A stretch of 8,182 nt of DNA from contig WTBG01000176.1 of NCBI GenBank assembly GCA_013139225.1, forward strand, positions 1-8,182. The letters are read 5' to 3'. A model generated the notes under the pieces. The model searched no databases. It saw nothing but the letters and a program-made list of their open reading frames with translations, and was not told where the DNA came from. How positions within the stretch are numbered: the first letter of the stretch is position 1; each line of letters opens with the position of its first letter. The DNA is from Deltaproteobacteria bacterium (GTDB lineage: Bacteria > Desulfobacterota > WTBG01). Made by a program: the position numbers and the translations under genes. Below, piece after piece: positions 1 to 6,702 of this stretch.

Positions 1-3000
1 CCATTCACTGCAGCCGATGCACCGGAGATGGTGGTGATGTAAGGGACGTTATACATTACTGCAAGACTTCTCAGACTTAGTTGATCACTATGAGATTTCT
101 TCCCCGAGGGGGTGTTGATAATAAGATCAATTTCTCCGTTCTTAATTAAGTCGGCAATGTTAGGCCGACCCTCTCCAATTTTTAAAACGCTTTTCACTTC
201 CAATCCATTGCTTGCAAGGACTTTGGATGTTCCCGTTGTAGCAATAAGGGCAAATCCTAAATCGGCAAGCTTTTTGGCAATGAAGATTATGGAACGTCGA
301 TCTTTGTTTCTTACGCTGATAAAAACTCTTCCTTTTACAGGAAGTATTTGACCTGCCGCAATCTGAGATTTAGCATATGCCCTGCCAAAATCACTATCAA
401 TTCCCATAACTTCACCAGTTGATTTCATCTCGGGTCCTAAGACAGGATCAGTGCCGGGGAATCGTTTAAAAGGAAAGACAGACTCTTTAACCGATACATG
501 GCTTATTTCGTGTTCATCCCTAATTCCCAACTCTGACAATTTTTTACCTGCCATAACTTTGGCGGCTATTTTTGCCCAGGCCACCCCTGTTGCCTTACTG
601 ACAAAAGGCACCGTCCGGGAAGCCCGGGGATTTACTTCCAATACATAGAGTGTCTCATTCTTTACTGCATATTGAATGTTCATCAATCCCACTACCTGCA
701 GTTCCATGGCAAGCATCCGGGTGCTTTCTTTAATATTTTCAATGATCTCATCACCGAGGGTATAGGGTGGAATAACACAGGCAGAGTCACCCGAATGTAT
801 CCCTGCTTCCTCAATATGCTCCATGATTCCAGCGATAACACATTCTTTCCCATCAGCAACGGCATCAACATCAATCTCAATTGCATCCTCAAGGAACTTG
901 TCTATCAATATGGGATGTTCAGGAGAAGCCTGAATGGCTTGGGAGGTAAAATCAAGTAAAGTCTCCTCACTATAAACAATCTTCATGGCCCTTCCTCCCA
1001 AAACATAGGAGGGACGTACTATCACAGGGAAACCGATGGCTTTTGCTTTTGCCATAGCTTCTTCAAGTGTGGTTGCAATGTCATTTTGAGGTTGATTGAG
1101 GTGCAACTTTTTAATTAGCTGCTTGAACCGATTCCTGTTTTCTGCACGGTCTATATTGTCAGGAGTAGTGCCTATAATAGGTACCTTCGCCTTCTCCAGG
1201 GGAACTGCCAGATTGAGCGGTGTCTGACCACCAAACTGGACAATAACTCCCTCAGGCCTTTCCTTTTCTACAATAGTGAGTACATCTTCCAAAGTTAAAG
1301 GCTCAAAGTAGAGCTTGCTGGAAGTGTCATAATCCGTACTCACTGTTTCCGGGTTGCTGTTAACCATGATAGTTTCATATCCCAGCTCTTTTAGGGCAAA
1401 GGAAGCATGTACACAGCAGTAGTCAAATTCAATGCCTTGACCAATGCGATTAGGTCCGCCTCCTAAAATTACGATCTTCTTTTGGTTTGTTCTATGACTC
1501 TCATCCTCCTCTTCGTAGGTGGAGTAATGGTAAGGGGTATAAGCCTCAAATTCTGCAGCGCAGGTATCAACTGATTTGAATACAGCTTTGATGTTAAGAT
1601 CCTTGCGCAGTCTTCTGATAGAATTTTCATCAATACCCAGAAGATAAGCAAGTTGGACATCTGAAAAACCGTGCTGTTTTGCCTTAAGTAACAAATCGTG
1701 GGGAAGTGATGGTTCATGTCCATGAGAAGAAAAGAGAGGCCCTTTGTCTCTGAGGTTTTTAAAGCCTTGTGATTGGAGGTATGATATAATCTCGTTTTCT
1801 ACTTCAACTATTTCTTTAATATTATGCAAAAACCAGGGATCAATGCCGGTTAGCCCGGCTACTTCTTCCAGGTTCATTCCCGACTGAAAGGCGTATTTCA
1901 GGTAAAACAACCTTTCAGCCTGAGGTATTGATAACTTCTCCTTTATTTTGGAGCGCAGTTCTTTATTGTCTGATTTCTCATTCGTCTGGATGTTAAATGT
2001 ATCAGGGATAATATCCTTTCCATCTGAACCCAGACCATACCTTCCTGTCTCAAGAGACCTGAGACCCTTTTGCAAAGCCTCTTTAAAGGTGCGACCGATG
2101 GCCATAGTTTCTCCTACTGATTTCATGGAAATGGTGAGGGTAGGATCGGTCTCAGGGAATTTCTCGAAGGTAAAGCGGGGAATCTTGACCACGCAATAGT
2201 CAATAGTAGGCTCAAATGAAGCAGGTGTCTCACGTGTGATGTCATTTTGTATTTCATCAAGAGTATAGCCGACCGCCAGTTTTGCAGCCATTTTAGCAAT
2301 AGGAAAACCAGTGGCTTTGGATGCAAGAGCAGAACTTCTTGAAACTCTGGGATTCATTTCTATAACTACCCTGCGTCCATCTTTCGGGTTAACAGCAAAT
2401 TGAATATTAGATCCTCCTGTCTCAACCCCGATCTCGCGGATAATATCTATAGCTGCATTCCTCATCTCCTGATATTCTTTATCAGTTAGAGTCTGAGCAG
2501 GTGCCACAGTGATACTGTCTCCTGTATGGATGCCCATAGGGTCAAAGTTTTCGATGGAACAAATAATGACTACATTGTCCTTTAAGTCCCGCATTACTTC
2601 CAGCTCATATTCCTTCCAACCCAGAACCGATTCTTCAATGAGTATCTCATTAATCATGCTGCTTTCAATCCCCTGAGATGCAAGATCTTCAAATTCTTCA
2701 ACGTTAAAGACAATACTGCCACCTGTACCACCCAGGGTAAAACTGGGACGAATGATTAATGGATATCCGATTTCTCTGGCTATTTTTCGGGCCTGCCGCA
2801 TATTATGAGCCAGGCCGCTTCGGGGCAAATCCTGATTGATACTTTTCATTGCCTTTTTGAACAGGTTTCTATCTTCAGCTTTTTGGATCGCTTCGTAATT
2901 TGCTCCAATCATCTGAACATTATAGGTGTCCAGAACCCCTCTTTCTGATATTATTGAAGCTACATTGAGGGCTGTTTGACCTCCCATGGTAGAAAGCAGG

Positions 3001-3254
3001 GTATCTGGCCGCTCTTTTGCAATTACCTTTTCTACAATTTCCGGTGTGATGGGTTCAATATAGGTTCGATCTGCCATCTCGGGATCAGTCATGATAGTAG
3101 CAGGATTGCTGTTTATCAATACAACTTCAAAACCATCTTCTTTCAAGACTTTACATGCCTGTGTTCCTGAGTAATCGAATTCACAGGCTTGACCGATGAT
3201 GATTGGTCCTGGGCCGATGATTAAGATCTTGTGAATATCTGAACGTTTAGGCAT
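1..3254 (-). CDS. carB: Carbamoyl-phosphate synthase large subunit (3' end cut by window edge)
   Basis: This is the large, synthetase subunit of carbamoyl-phosphate synthase. It uses two ATP, bicarbonate and ammonia channelled from CarA to make carbamoyl phosphate for pyrimidine and arginine synthesis in the cytoplasm. The frame is open from ATG at 3254 to the window edge, 1084 codons with no stop. The first half opens with GPGPIIIGQACEFDYSG and carries STMGGQTALN near residue 88 and RPSFTLGGTGG in ATP-grasp 1. The second half repeats the pattern with GGGPNRIGQGIEFDYCC near residue 600 and RPSYVLGGRAM. A C-terminal MGS-like allosteric domain starts near residue 970 and keeps the ATTGTS segment used for effector binding. 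Compared with E. coli CarB (1073 residues), there are extra residues in the oligomerisation region, notably around 500-519. The true stop lies beyond the left edge. ATG follows the carA stop by 4 bases (AAGG), which suggests translational coupling. Identity is very secure. Confidence 0.98.
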   Translation of the reverse strand, partial: MPKRSDIHKILIIGPGPIIIGQACEFDYSGTQACKVLKEDGFEVVLINSNPATIMTDPEMADRTYIEPITPEIVEKVIAKERPDTLLSTMGGQTALNVASIISERGVLDTYNVQMIGANYEAIQKAEDRNLFKKAMKSINQDLPRSGLAHNMRQARKIAREIGYPLIIRPSFTLGGTGGSIVFNVEEFEDLASQGIESSMINEILIEESVLGWKEYELEVMRDLKDNVVIICSIENFDPMGIHTGDSITVAPAQTLTDKEYQEMRNAAIDIIREIGVETGGSNIQFAVNPKDGRRVVIEMNPRVSRSSALASKATGFPIAKMAAKLAVGYTLDEIQNDITRETPASFEPTIDYCVVKIPRFTFEKFPETDPTLTISMKSVGETMAIGRTFKEALQKGLRSLETGRYGLGSDGKDIIPDTFNIQTNEKSDNKELRSKIKEKLSIPQAERLFYLKYAFQSGMNLEEVAGLTGIDPWFLHNIKEIVEVENEIISYLQSQGFKNLRDKGPLFSSHGHEPSLPHDLLLKAKQHGFSDVQLAYLLGIDENSIRRLRKDLNIKAVFKSVDTCAAEFEAYTPYHYSTYEEEDESHRTNQKKIVILGGGPNRIGQGIEFDYCCVHASFALKELGYETIMVNSNPETVSTDYDTSSKLYFEPLTLEDVLTIVEKERPEGVIVQFGGQTPLNLAVPLEKAKVPIIGTTPDNIDRAENRNRFKQLIKKLHLNQPQNDIATTLEEAMAKAKAIGFPVIVRPSYVLGGRAMKIVYSEETLLDFTSQAIQASPEHPILIDKFLEDAIEIDVDAVADGKECVIAGIMEHIEEAGIHSGDSACVIPPYTLGDEIIENIKESTRMLAMELQVVGLMNIQYAVKNETLYVLEVNPRASRTVPFVSKATGVAWAKIAAKVMAGKKLSELGIRDEHEISHVSVKESVFPFKRFPGTDPVLGPEMKSTGEVMGIDSDFGRAYAKSQIAAGQILPVKGRVFISVRNKDRRSIIFIAKKLADLGFALIATTGTSKVLASNGLEVKSVLKIGEGRPNIADLIKNGEIDLIINTPSGKKSHSDQLSLRSLAVMYNVPYITTISGASAAVN

Positions 3255-3258
3255 CCTT

Positions 3259-4344
3259 TTACTTTTCCATTAAATGGATGAATTCATCAAAGAGGTAGCT
3301 GGCATCATGGGGTCCTGGGGAGGCTTCTGGATGATACTGGACTGAAAAAACCGGGTATTTTTTATGCCTCATACCTTCTAAAGTCTGGTCATTAAGATTA
3401 ATATGGGTCAATTCGATTTCATCATTTTCTAGGCTCCCGATATCTACACAAAACCCATGGTTTTGGGAAGTAATACTCACCTTCCCTGTGGCCAGATCTT
3501 TTACTGGCTGGTTGGCACCCCTATGTCCAAATTTTAATTTATAGGTTTTCCCTCCGAAAGCCAGCCCTAAAATCTGATGGCCCAGACAGATGCCAAAAAT
3601 TGGTAGCTTTTCTATCAAATCTCTAACGGTTTCTAGCACATAGGGTACCCCTGCCGGGTCACCTGGACCATTGGACAATAAAATCCCATTGGCATTCAGG
3701 GCTATAATCTCTTCTGCCCGGGTGTGAGCAGGAACTACGGTAACCTTGCATCCCACTGCGCCAAGCATTCGTAGTATGTTTGTTTTAATACCACAGTCTA
3801 TCGCCACTACCTTCAAAACGCCGTTTCCTTCCTCCTCTCCGTTCCATTGGTAAGGTTTTTGACAGGTAACCTCTTTTACCATGTCGCGCCCTATGAGACC
3901 GGGGGAGTTCTGAGCCTTCTTTACGAGAATTGCTTCATCCAGACATTCTGTAGAAATCACGGCTTTCATTGCACCAGCAGTTCTGATATGTTTTGTTAAT
4001 GCCCTGGTGTCAATACCCTCAATGCCCGGTATGTTATATTCCTTTAGATATTCTCCTAACCCCTTGCGAGACCGCCAGTTACTTGTAATTCCACTCGCCT
4101 CCTTAACAACAAAGCCTTCTGCTTTTGGTTTTGATGATTCTAAGTCTTCCTCATTAACACCATAGTTGCCCATCAGAGGATAGGTCATAGTAACGATCTG
4201 TCCTTTATAAGAAGGATCCGTTAATATTTCCTGGTATCCTGTCATGCTGGTATTAAATACAACCTCTCCTGCTCTTTCTCCAGGAGCACCAAAGGAGCGT
4301 CCTCTAAAAACTTTTCCATCTTCTAATGCAAGCAGAGCTTTCAC
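3259..4344 (-). CDS. carA: Carbamoyl-phosphate synthase small subunit, glutamine amidotransferase
   Basis: This is the glutaminase subunit. It hydrolyses glutamine and passes ammonia through a tunnel to CarB. The protein is 361 residues, a normal length for the family. The N-terminal CarA domain spans roughly residues 1-140 and includes FNTSMTGYQEILTDPSY. The class I glutamine amidotransferase domain spans about 177-358. Its nucleophile is Cys253 in GICLGHQ, and the other triad members are His338 and Glu340 in QYHPEASPGP. The oxyanion-type turn SNGPGDP lies at 224-230. The start is GTG at 4344, chosen because the family's N terminus begins at this point (KALLALEDG) and a GAGG ribosome binding site lies 6 bases upstream. 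It sits 96 bases after glnA and 4 bases before carB on the same strand, so co-transcription with carB is almost certain and with glnA plausible. All catalytic residues are present. Confidence 0.98.
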   Translation of the reverse strand: MKALLALEDGKVFRGRSFGAPGERAGEVVFNTSMTGYQEILTDPSYKGQIVTMTYPLMGNYGVNEEDLESSKPKAEGFVVKEASGITSNWRSRKGLGEYLKEYNIPGIEGIDTRALTKHIRTAGAMKAVISTECLDEAILVKKAQNSPGLIGRDMVKEVTCQKPYQWNGEEEGNGVLKVVAIDCGIKTNILRMLGAVGCKVTVVPAHTRAEEIIALNANGILLSNGPGDPAGVPYVLETVRDLIEKLPIFGICLGHQILGLAFGGKTYKLKFGHRGANQPVKDLATGKVSITSQNHGFCVDIGSLENDEIELTHINLNDQTLEGMRHKKYPVFSVQYHPEASPGPHDASYLFDEFIHLMEK

Positions 4345-4350
4345 AATAAA

Positions 4351-4354
4351 CCTC
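4351..4354 (-). promoter_or_regulatory. carA ribosome binding site (fixes the GTG start)
   Basis: On the minus strand GAGG is followed by a 6-base spacer, TTTATT, and then GTG. No ATG sits at a comparable distance, so this site supports the GTG initiation codon of carA. Confidence 0.7.
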
Positions 4355-4440
4355 GAATGAAATTTCAGAAAGAAACCTCTTTGATATCAATACTGCTCAT
4401 GACGAGACCTCGCTTGAGACTGGATAATACACAAGATACA

Positions 4441-5772
4441 TCACAAAATTGATAAATATTTATCCAGCTCATAATTTGTAACTTGAGCCCGGTATCTTTC
4501 CCATTCTATCGTCTTATTGGTTATAAAATTCTCAAAGACATGGTCCCCGAGACATTTCTTCAAGAACGAACTTTTTTCAGCAATCATAATCGCTTCCCAT
4601 AAATCTTCAGGAAGTTGACCAATCTTTAGTTTTTTCCTCTTCTGAGGCGTCATTTCATAGACATTTTCTTCAATAGGAGCAGGTGGGGTTAATCCTTTCT
4701 CAATGCCCTCAAGTCCAGCAGCGAGCATTACGGAAAAGGTTAAATAGGGATTGCAGGCTGGATCAGGGGAACGATATTCAAGTCTGGTAGCCTTTTCTCT
4801 GCCCGGCTTATATACAGGTATGCGAATGAGGTCGGAACGGTTCCTCTGCGCCCAGGAAAGATAAACAGGAGCCTCATAACCTGGTACCAACCTCTTAAAT
4901 GAGTTGACCCATTGATTAGTAACAATAGTAAACTCACGGGCGTGTGCCAGCAATCCGGCCAGATATCCTTTACCTGTATCTGAGAGATGGTATTTGTCTT
5001 CGGGATTAAAAAAGGCATTTTTGTCTCCCTTAAATAGAGATTGATGAACGTGCATGCCGCTCCCGTTTTCTCCAAAGATGGGTTTGGGCATGAAGGTGGC
5101 ATATACTCCATGTTTTAAGGCCACTTCTTTTACTACCAATCGATAGGTCATGGCATTGTCAGCCATGGTGAGGGCATCGGTGTAACGCAGGTCAATTTCG
5201 TGCTGACTGGGGGCTACTTCGTGGTGACTGTATTCTACACCGATCCCCATTTCTTGCAGGGTTAGAACTGTTTCTCGACGAAGGTCGCTTGCTACATCAA
5301 GGGGGGTCAAGTCAAAGTATCCACCATGATCAAGCACCTCTGGTTTACCTTCACTGCTCTTGAAATAAAAGAACTCTAATTCAGGTCCCACATAGAAGGT
5401 AAAACCCATATCGGCAGCTTTCTTTAAGTTCCTTTTTAGAACCCAGCGTGGATCACCTTTGTAAGGGGTACCGTCGGGTTCAATAATATCACAAAACATT
5501 CGAGCGACAGAGTCCTCTTTAGACCTCCAGGGTAATAGCGTGAATGTGTTTGTATCAGGCATAGCCACCATATCACTCTCGTCGATTCGTGCAAATCCCT
5601 CAATGGAGGATCCGTCAAAACCCATACCTTCATTTAAGGCAGTTTCCAGTTCATCCGGCGTTATGGCAAAACTTTTTAGAAATCCCAGGATGTCTGTAAA
5701 CCACAATCTGATGAATTTGACATTCCGTTCACTCACCATTTTTAATACATAATCTTTGTCTTTTGTTTCCAT
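4441..5772 (-). CDS. glnA: Glutamine synthetase type I, alpha subtype
   Basis: This enzyme makes glutamine from glutamate, ammonia and ATP and acts as a cytoplasmic dodecamer. The protein is 443 residues, matching the short GSI-alpha subtype (B. subtilis GlnA is 444) and not the roughly 470-residue GSI-beta enzymes. The beta-grasp domain (about 15-100) contains MGFDGSSIEGF, with Arg62 in the position that mediates glutamine feedback inhibition in the Bacillus enzyme. Candidate metal ligands are Glu131 and Glu133 (GPELEFF), Glu185 and Glu192 (HHEVAPSQHE), His241 (SGMHVHQS) and Glu332 (RLEYRSPDP). The flap glutamate is Glu300 (VPGYEAP). The usual adenylylation-tyrosine context of GSI-beta is replaced by an alpha-type NVYEMTP segment, so control by feedback inhibition is more likely than by adenylylation. 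A strong AAGGAGG lies 7 bases before the ATG. carA and carB follow downstream. No domain is missing. Confidence 0.98.
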   Translation of the reverse strand: METKDKDYVLKMVSERNVKFIRLWFTDILGFLKSFAITPDELETALNEGMGFDGSSIEGFARIDESDMVAMPDTNTFTLLPWRSKEDSVARMFCDIIEPDGTPYKGDPRWVLKRNLKKAADMGFTFYVGPELEFFYFKSSEGKPEVLDHGGYFDLTPLDVASDLRRETVLTLQEMGIGVEYSHHEVAPSQHEIDLRYTDALTMADNAMTYRLVVKEVALKHGVYATFMPKPIFGENGSGMHVHQSLFKGDKNAFFNPEDKYHLSDTGKGYLAGLLAHAREFTIVTNQWVNSFKRLVPGYEAPVYLSWAQRNRSDLIRIPVYKPGREKATRLEYRSPDPACNPYLTFSVMLAAGLEGIEKGLTPPAPIEENVYEMTPQKRKKLKIGQLPEDLWEAIMIAEKSSFLKKCLGDHVFENFITNKTIEWERYRAQVTNYELDKYLSIL

Positions 5773-5779
5773 TTGTTAT

Positions 5780-5786
5780 CCTCCTT
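5780..5786 (-). promoter_or_regulatory. glnA ribosome binding site
   Basis: On the minus strand AAGGAGG is followed by the 7-base spacer ATAACAA and the ATG at 5772. This near-perfect Shine-Dalgarno site fixes the glnA start and fits a Firmicute host. Confidence 0.85.
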
Positions 5787-5820
5787 TTTTAAAATTATTT
5801 ACCACAGAGGGCCTAGTGCT

Positions 5821-5843
5821 CACCCTGTCGGGTGGGCGACAGG
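5821..5843 (-). promoter_or_regulatory. Overlapping alternative hairpins in the glnA leader
   Basis: CCTGTCG (5824-5830) pairs perfectly with CGACAGG (5837-5843) around a 6-base loop. CACCC (5821-5825) can instead pair with GGGTG (5830-5834) around a 4-base loop. The two structures share bases and exclude each other. No T-run follows on the minus strand, so neither is a classical intrinsic terminator. Regulatory function is unproven. Confidence 0.35.
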
Positions 5844-5847
5844 CTCC

Positions 5848-5863
5848 GCAATCTCAAAATTGC
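5848..5863 (-). promoter_or_regulatory. Second six-base-loop hairpin in the glnA leader
   Basis: GCAAT pairs with ATTGC around a 6-base loop, which reads TTTGAG on the minus strand. Only 4 bases separate it from the next hairpin. The paired layout recalls dual-hairpin RNA antitermination targets of ANTAR regulators, but the loops lack the expected A at position 1 together with G at position 4. Confidence 0.3.
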
Positions 5864-5940
5864 TTCCCCCCTCCTTCTGTGCTCAAGGTGCTTTGTGACT
5901 TCTAATATATACTATTAATGTTTCAAAAGGATTTCTACTT

Positions 5941-5959
5941 TGTAAAATCTATGTAAAAT
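5941..5959. repeat. Tandem TGTAAAAT repeat upstream of glnA
   Basis: TGTAAAAT occurs at 5941-5948 and again at 5952-5959, an 11-base period of about one helical turn. It may be an operator for a nitrogen regulator. Each copy resembles one half-site (TGTNA) of a GlnR/TnrA box, but the copies are direct, not inverted, so no specific regulator is assigned. On the minus strand each copy reads TTTACA, which could also serve as a weak -35 element. Confidence 0.3.
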
Positions 5960-5982
5960 ATTAGGGGAGAGTTTGAGTTAAT

Positions 5983-6019
5983 TCATTCTGGGTGGTTTGG
6001 GGAAAAGGGGGGAGAATGA
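5983..6019. repeat. Inverted repeat framing a G-rich loop, between the cupin gene and glnA
   Basis: TCATTCT (5983-5989) and AGAATGA (6013-6019) are perfect 7-base inverted repeats. The 23-base interval on the plus strand has G-runs of 3, 2, 4 and 6. The minus-strand transcript would carry a hairpin with a C/T-rich loop and no clear U-tract, so it is not a typical terminator. Confidence 0.4.
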
Positions 6020-6106
6020 TTATTATAACTAATCCATCAATTTGGTTGAGAATTACAATTCAGAATATGTGGTATCTATTGGCATGGTGGATATGTAATA
6101 GTTTAT

Positions 6107-6469
6107 CTATGTTTTTTTATTCTCGATCAGTTCTTGCCAGTTATGGGGAGAAATAACATAGACGCCTTTATATCCCACTTTTGAAGTGATAGAGATTTTA
6201 GAACCCTTGCGAAGGTAGAAAATATCACCTTTTTCTACTGGATACTTGCTTCCTGTTTCATCCGAAATAATTGCCGAACCTTCAATTACATAATCAACCT
6301 CTTCAAAATGCATATCCATATTGTAAGGTGTTCCAGGGGTCACCTTATAATAACCAATAGAGAGGTTCTCACTTTCAGGAAATGTTATCGCCTCCTTATG
6401 AACTATGCCTGGTGAGTAAACTTCCAAATCACTATTCATTACTTTTCTTTTCACCACTATAACTGACAT
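6107..6469 (-). CDS. Small single-domain cupin protein, EutQ-like
   Basis: The product is 120 residues with one conserved beta-barrel (cupin) domain. Cupin motif 1 lies at about 46-64 (PGTPYNMDMHFEEVDYVIEG) and motif 2 at about 81-96, starting GDIFYLRKGS. The DYVIEG and GDIFYLRKGS segments resemble the cupin part of EutQ, the ethanolamine-utilisation acetate kinase and shell-associated protein. No other eut genes are visible, so a microcompartment role is not supported. The usual HxH metal pair of motif 1 is reduced to a single His54 preceded by Met, with Glu56 and Glu57 nearby, so metal binding is uncertain. The start is ATG at 6469 with AAGGGGG just upstream; Met11 is a possible later start. 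It stands alone on the minus strand, 334 bases before glnA. The substrate is unknown. Confidence 0.85.
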   Translation of the reverse strand: MSVIVVKRKVMNSDLEVYSPGIVHKEAITFPESENLSIGYYKVTPGTPYNMDMHFEEVDYVIEGSAIISDETGSKYPVEKGDIFYLRKGSKISITSKVGYKGVYVISPHNWQELIENKKT

Positions 6470-6517
6470 TTGCCCCCTTCTTACAATAAGAACGAATCCT
6501 TTTGAATTAGAAAGCTA

Positions 6518-6546
6518 TTTGAACAGTTTTAGCTTCTTCATGTCAA
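6518..6546 (-). promoter_or_regulatory. Candidate promoter for the cupin gene
   Basis: On the minus strand a perfect TTGACA (6546-6541) is followed after 17 bases by TTCAAA (6523-6518). The -10 matches TATAAT at only 3 of 6 positions, so this is tentative. It lies about 50 bases upstream of the cupin start. Confidence 0.3.
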
Positions 6547-6565
6547 GCTTTTTGATTTGTTTGCA

Positions 6566-6578
6566 TGTGCATTGCACA
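6566..6578. promoter_or_regulatory. Palindromic candidate operator upstream of the cupin gene
   Basis: TGTGCATTGCACA consists of two perfect 5-base arms, TGTGC and GCACA, around ATT. Its centre lies about 26 bases upstream of the candidate TTGACA, where an activator of the CRP/FNR type could bind. No regulator is visible in the window. Confidence 0.3.
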
Positions 6579-6622
6579 CAGACAGGAAAAATAATTTTTC
6601 TGAGTTCACTCCGTTAGAAATA

Positions 6623-6670
6623 GGAAACGCCCCAGAAGATTATTGTGATTTTGTTCTCCAAAGCGTTTCC
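6623..6670. repeat. Perfect 8-base inverted repeat with a 32-base spacer
   Basis: GGAAACGC (6623-6630) and GCGTTTCC (6663-6670) are exact inverted copies. The loop is long and the inner flanks do not extend the stem. It could be a paired operator, the ends of a tiny mobile remnant, or an RNA stem. It lies between the response-regulator remnant and the cupin gene. Confidence 0.4.
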
Positions 6671-6675
6671 GTTAA

Positions 6676-6700
6676 TTACCACAGCAGAGATCTGCGTGCT
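6676..6700. repeat. Second, partial copy of the glnA-leader repeat end
   Basis: TTACCACAG at 6676-6684 followed by GTGCT at 6696-6700 mirrors TTACCACAG at 5799-5807 followed by GTGCT at 5816-5820. Inside it, GCAGA and TCTGC form a short 5-base hairpin. It begins just past the stop of the response-regulator remnant and may be an eroded copy of the same repeat family. Confidence 0.3.
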
Positions 6701-6702
6701 AA

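Larger units (their letters stand above)
5801..5897. repeat. Palindromic, MITE-like element in the glnA leader
   Basis: The stretch ends in imperfect inverted repeats. The left arm, 5803-5822 (starting CACAGAG), matches the reverse complement of 5878-5897 (starting CACAAAG) at 15 of 20 positions by hand alignment. Between the arms lie two perfect hairpins, 5824-5843 and 5848-5863. This looks like a small non-coding palindromic repeat, but whether it is dispersed in the genome cannot be seen here. It sits 28 bases upstream of the glnA start, so it would be transcribed in the glnA leader if the promoter lies further upstream. Confidence 0.45.

Noticed and set aside
112..3170. Several 60-95 codon frames on both strands across 112-3170
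   Set aside because: All lie inside the continuous carB frame, which carries conserved motifs throughout.
4381..4390. Perfect palindrome TTGATATCAA between glnA and carA
   Set aside because: Ten bases of A+T-rich palindrome are expected by chance at this scale, and nothing around supports an operator.
4401..4423. Possible PyrR-binding RNA before carA (AGCGAGG resembles the NGNGAGG core)
   Set aside because: The left half needs two extra bases and one mismatch, the flanks cannot form the required stem, and no terminator follows.
4740..5752. Frames of 65-123 codons inside glnA
   Set aside because: They are out-of-frame readings of the conserved glutamine synthetase sequence.
5821..5863. ANTAR antitermination target
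   Set aside because: Both hairpins have six-base loops, but neither has A at loop position 1 with G at position 4, and no terminator follows.
5878..5900. Sigma-54 promoter for glnA
   Set aside because: No GG-N10-GC arrangement is present; the GCACC/TTGAGC similarity lacks the essential -24 GG.
6658..6672. CcpA cre site around AAAGCGTTTCC
   Set aside because: The core fits, but three flanking positions of the consensus mismatch and the site belongs to a larger inverted repeat.
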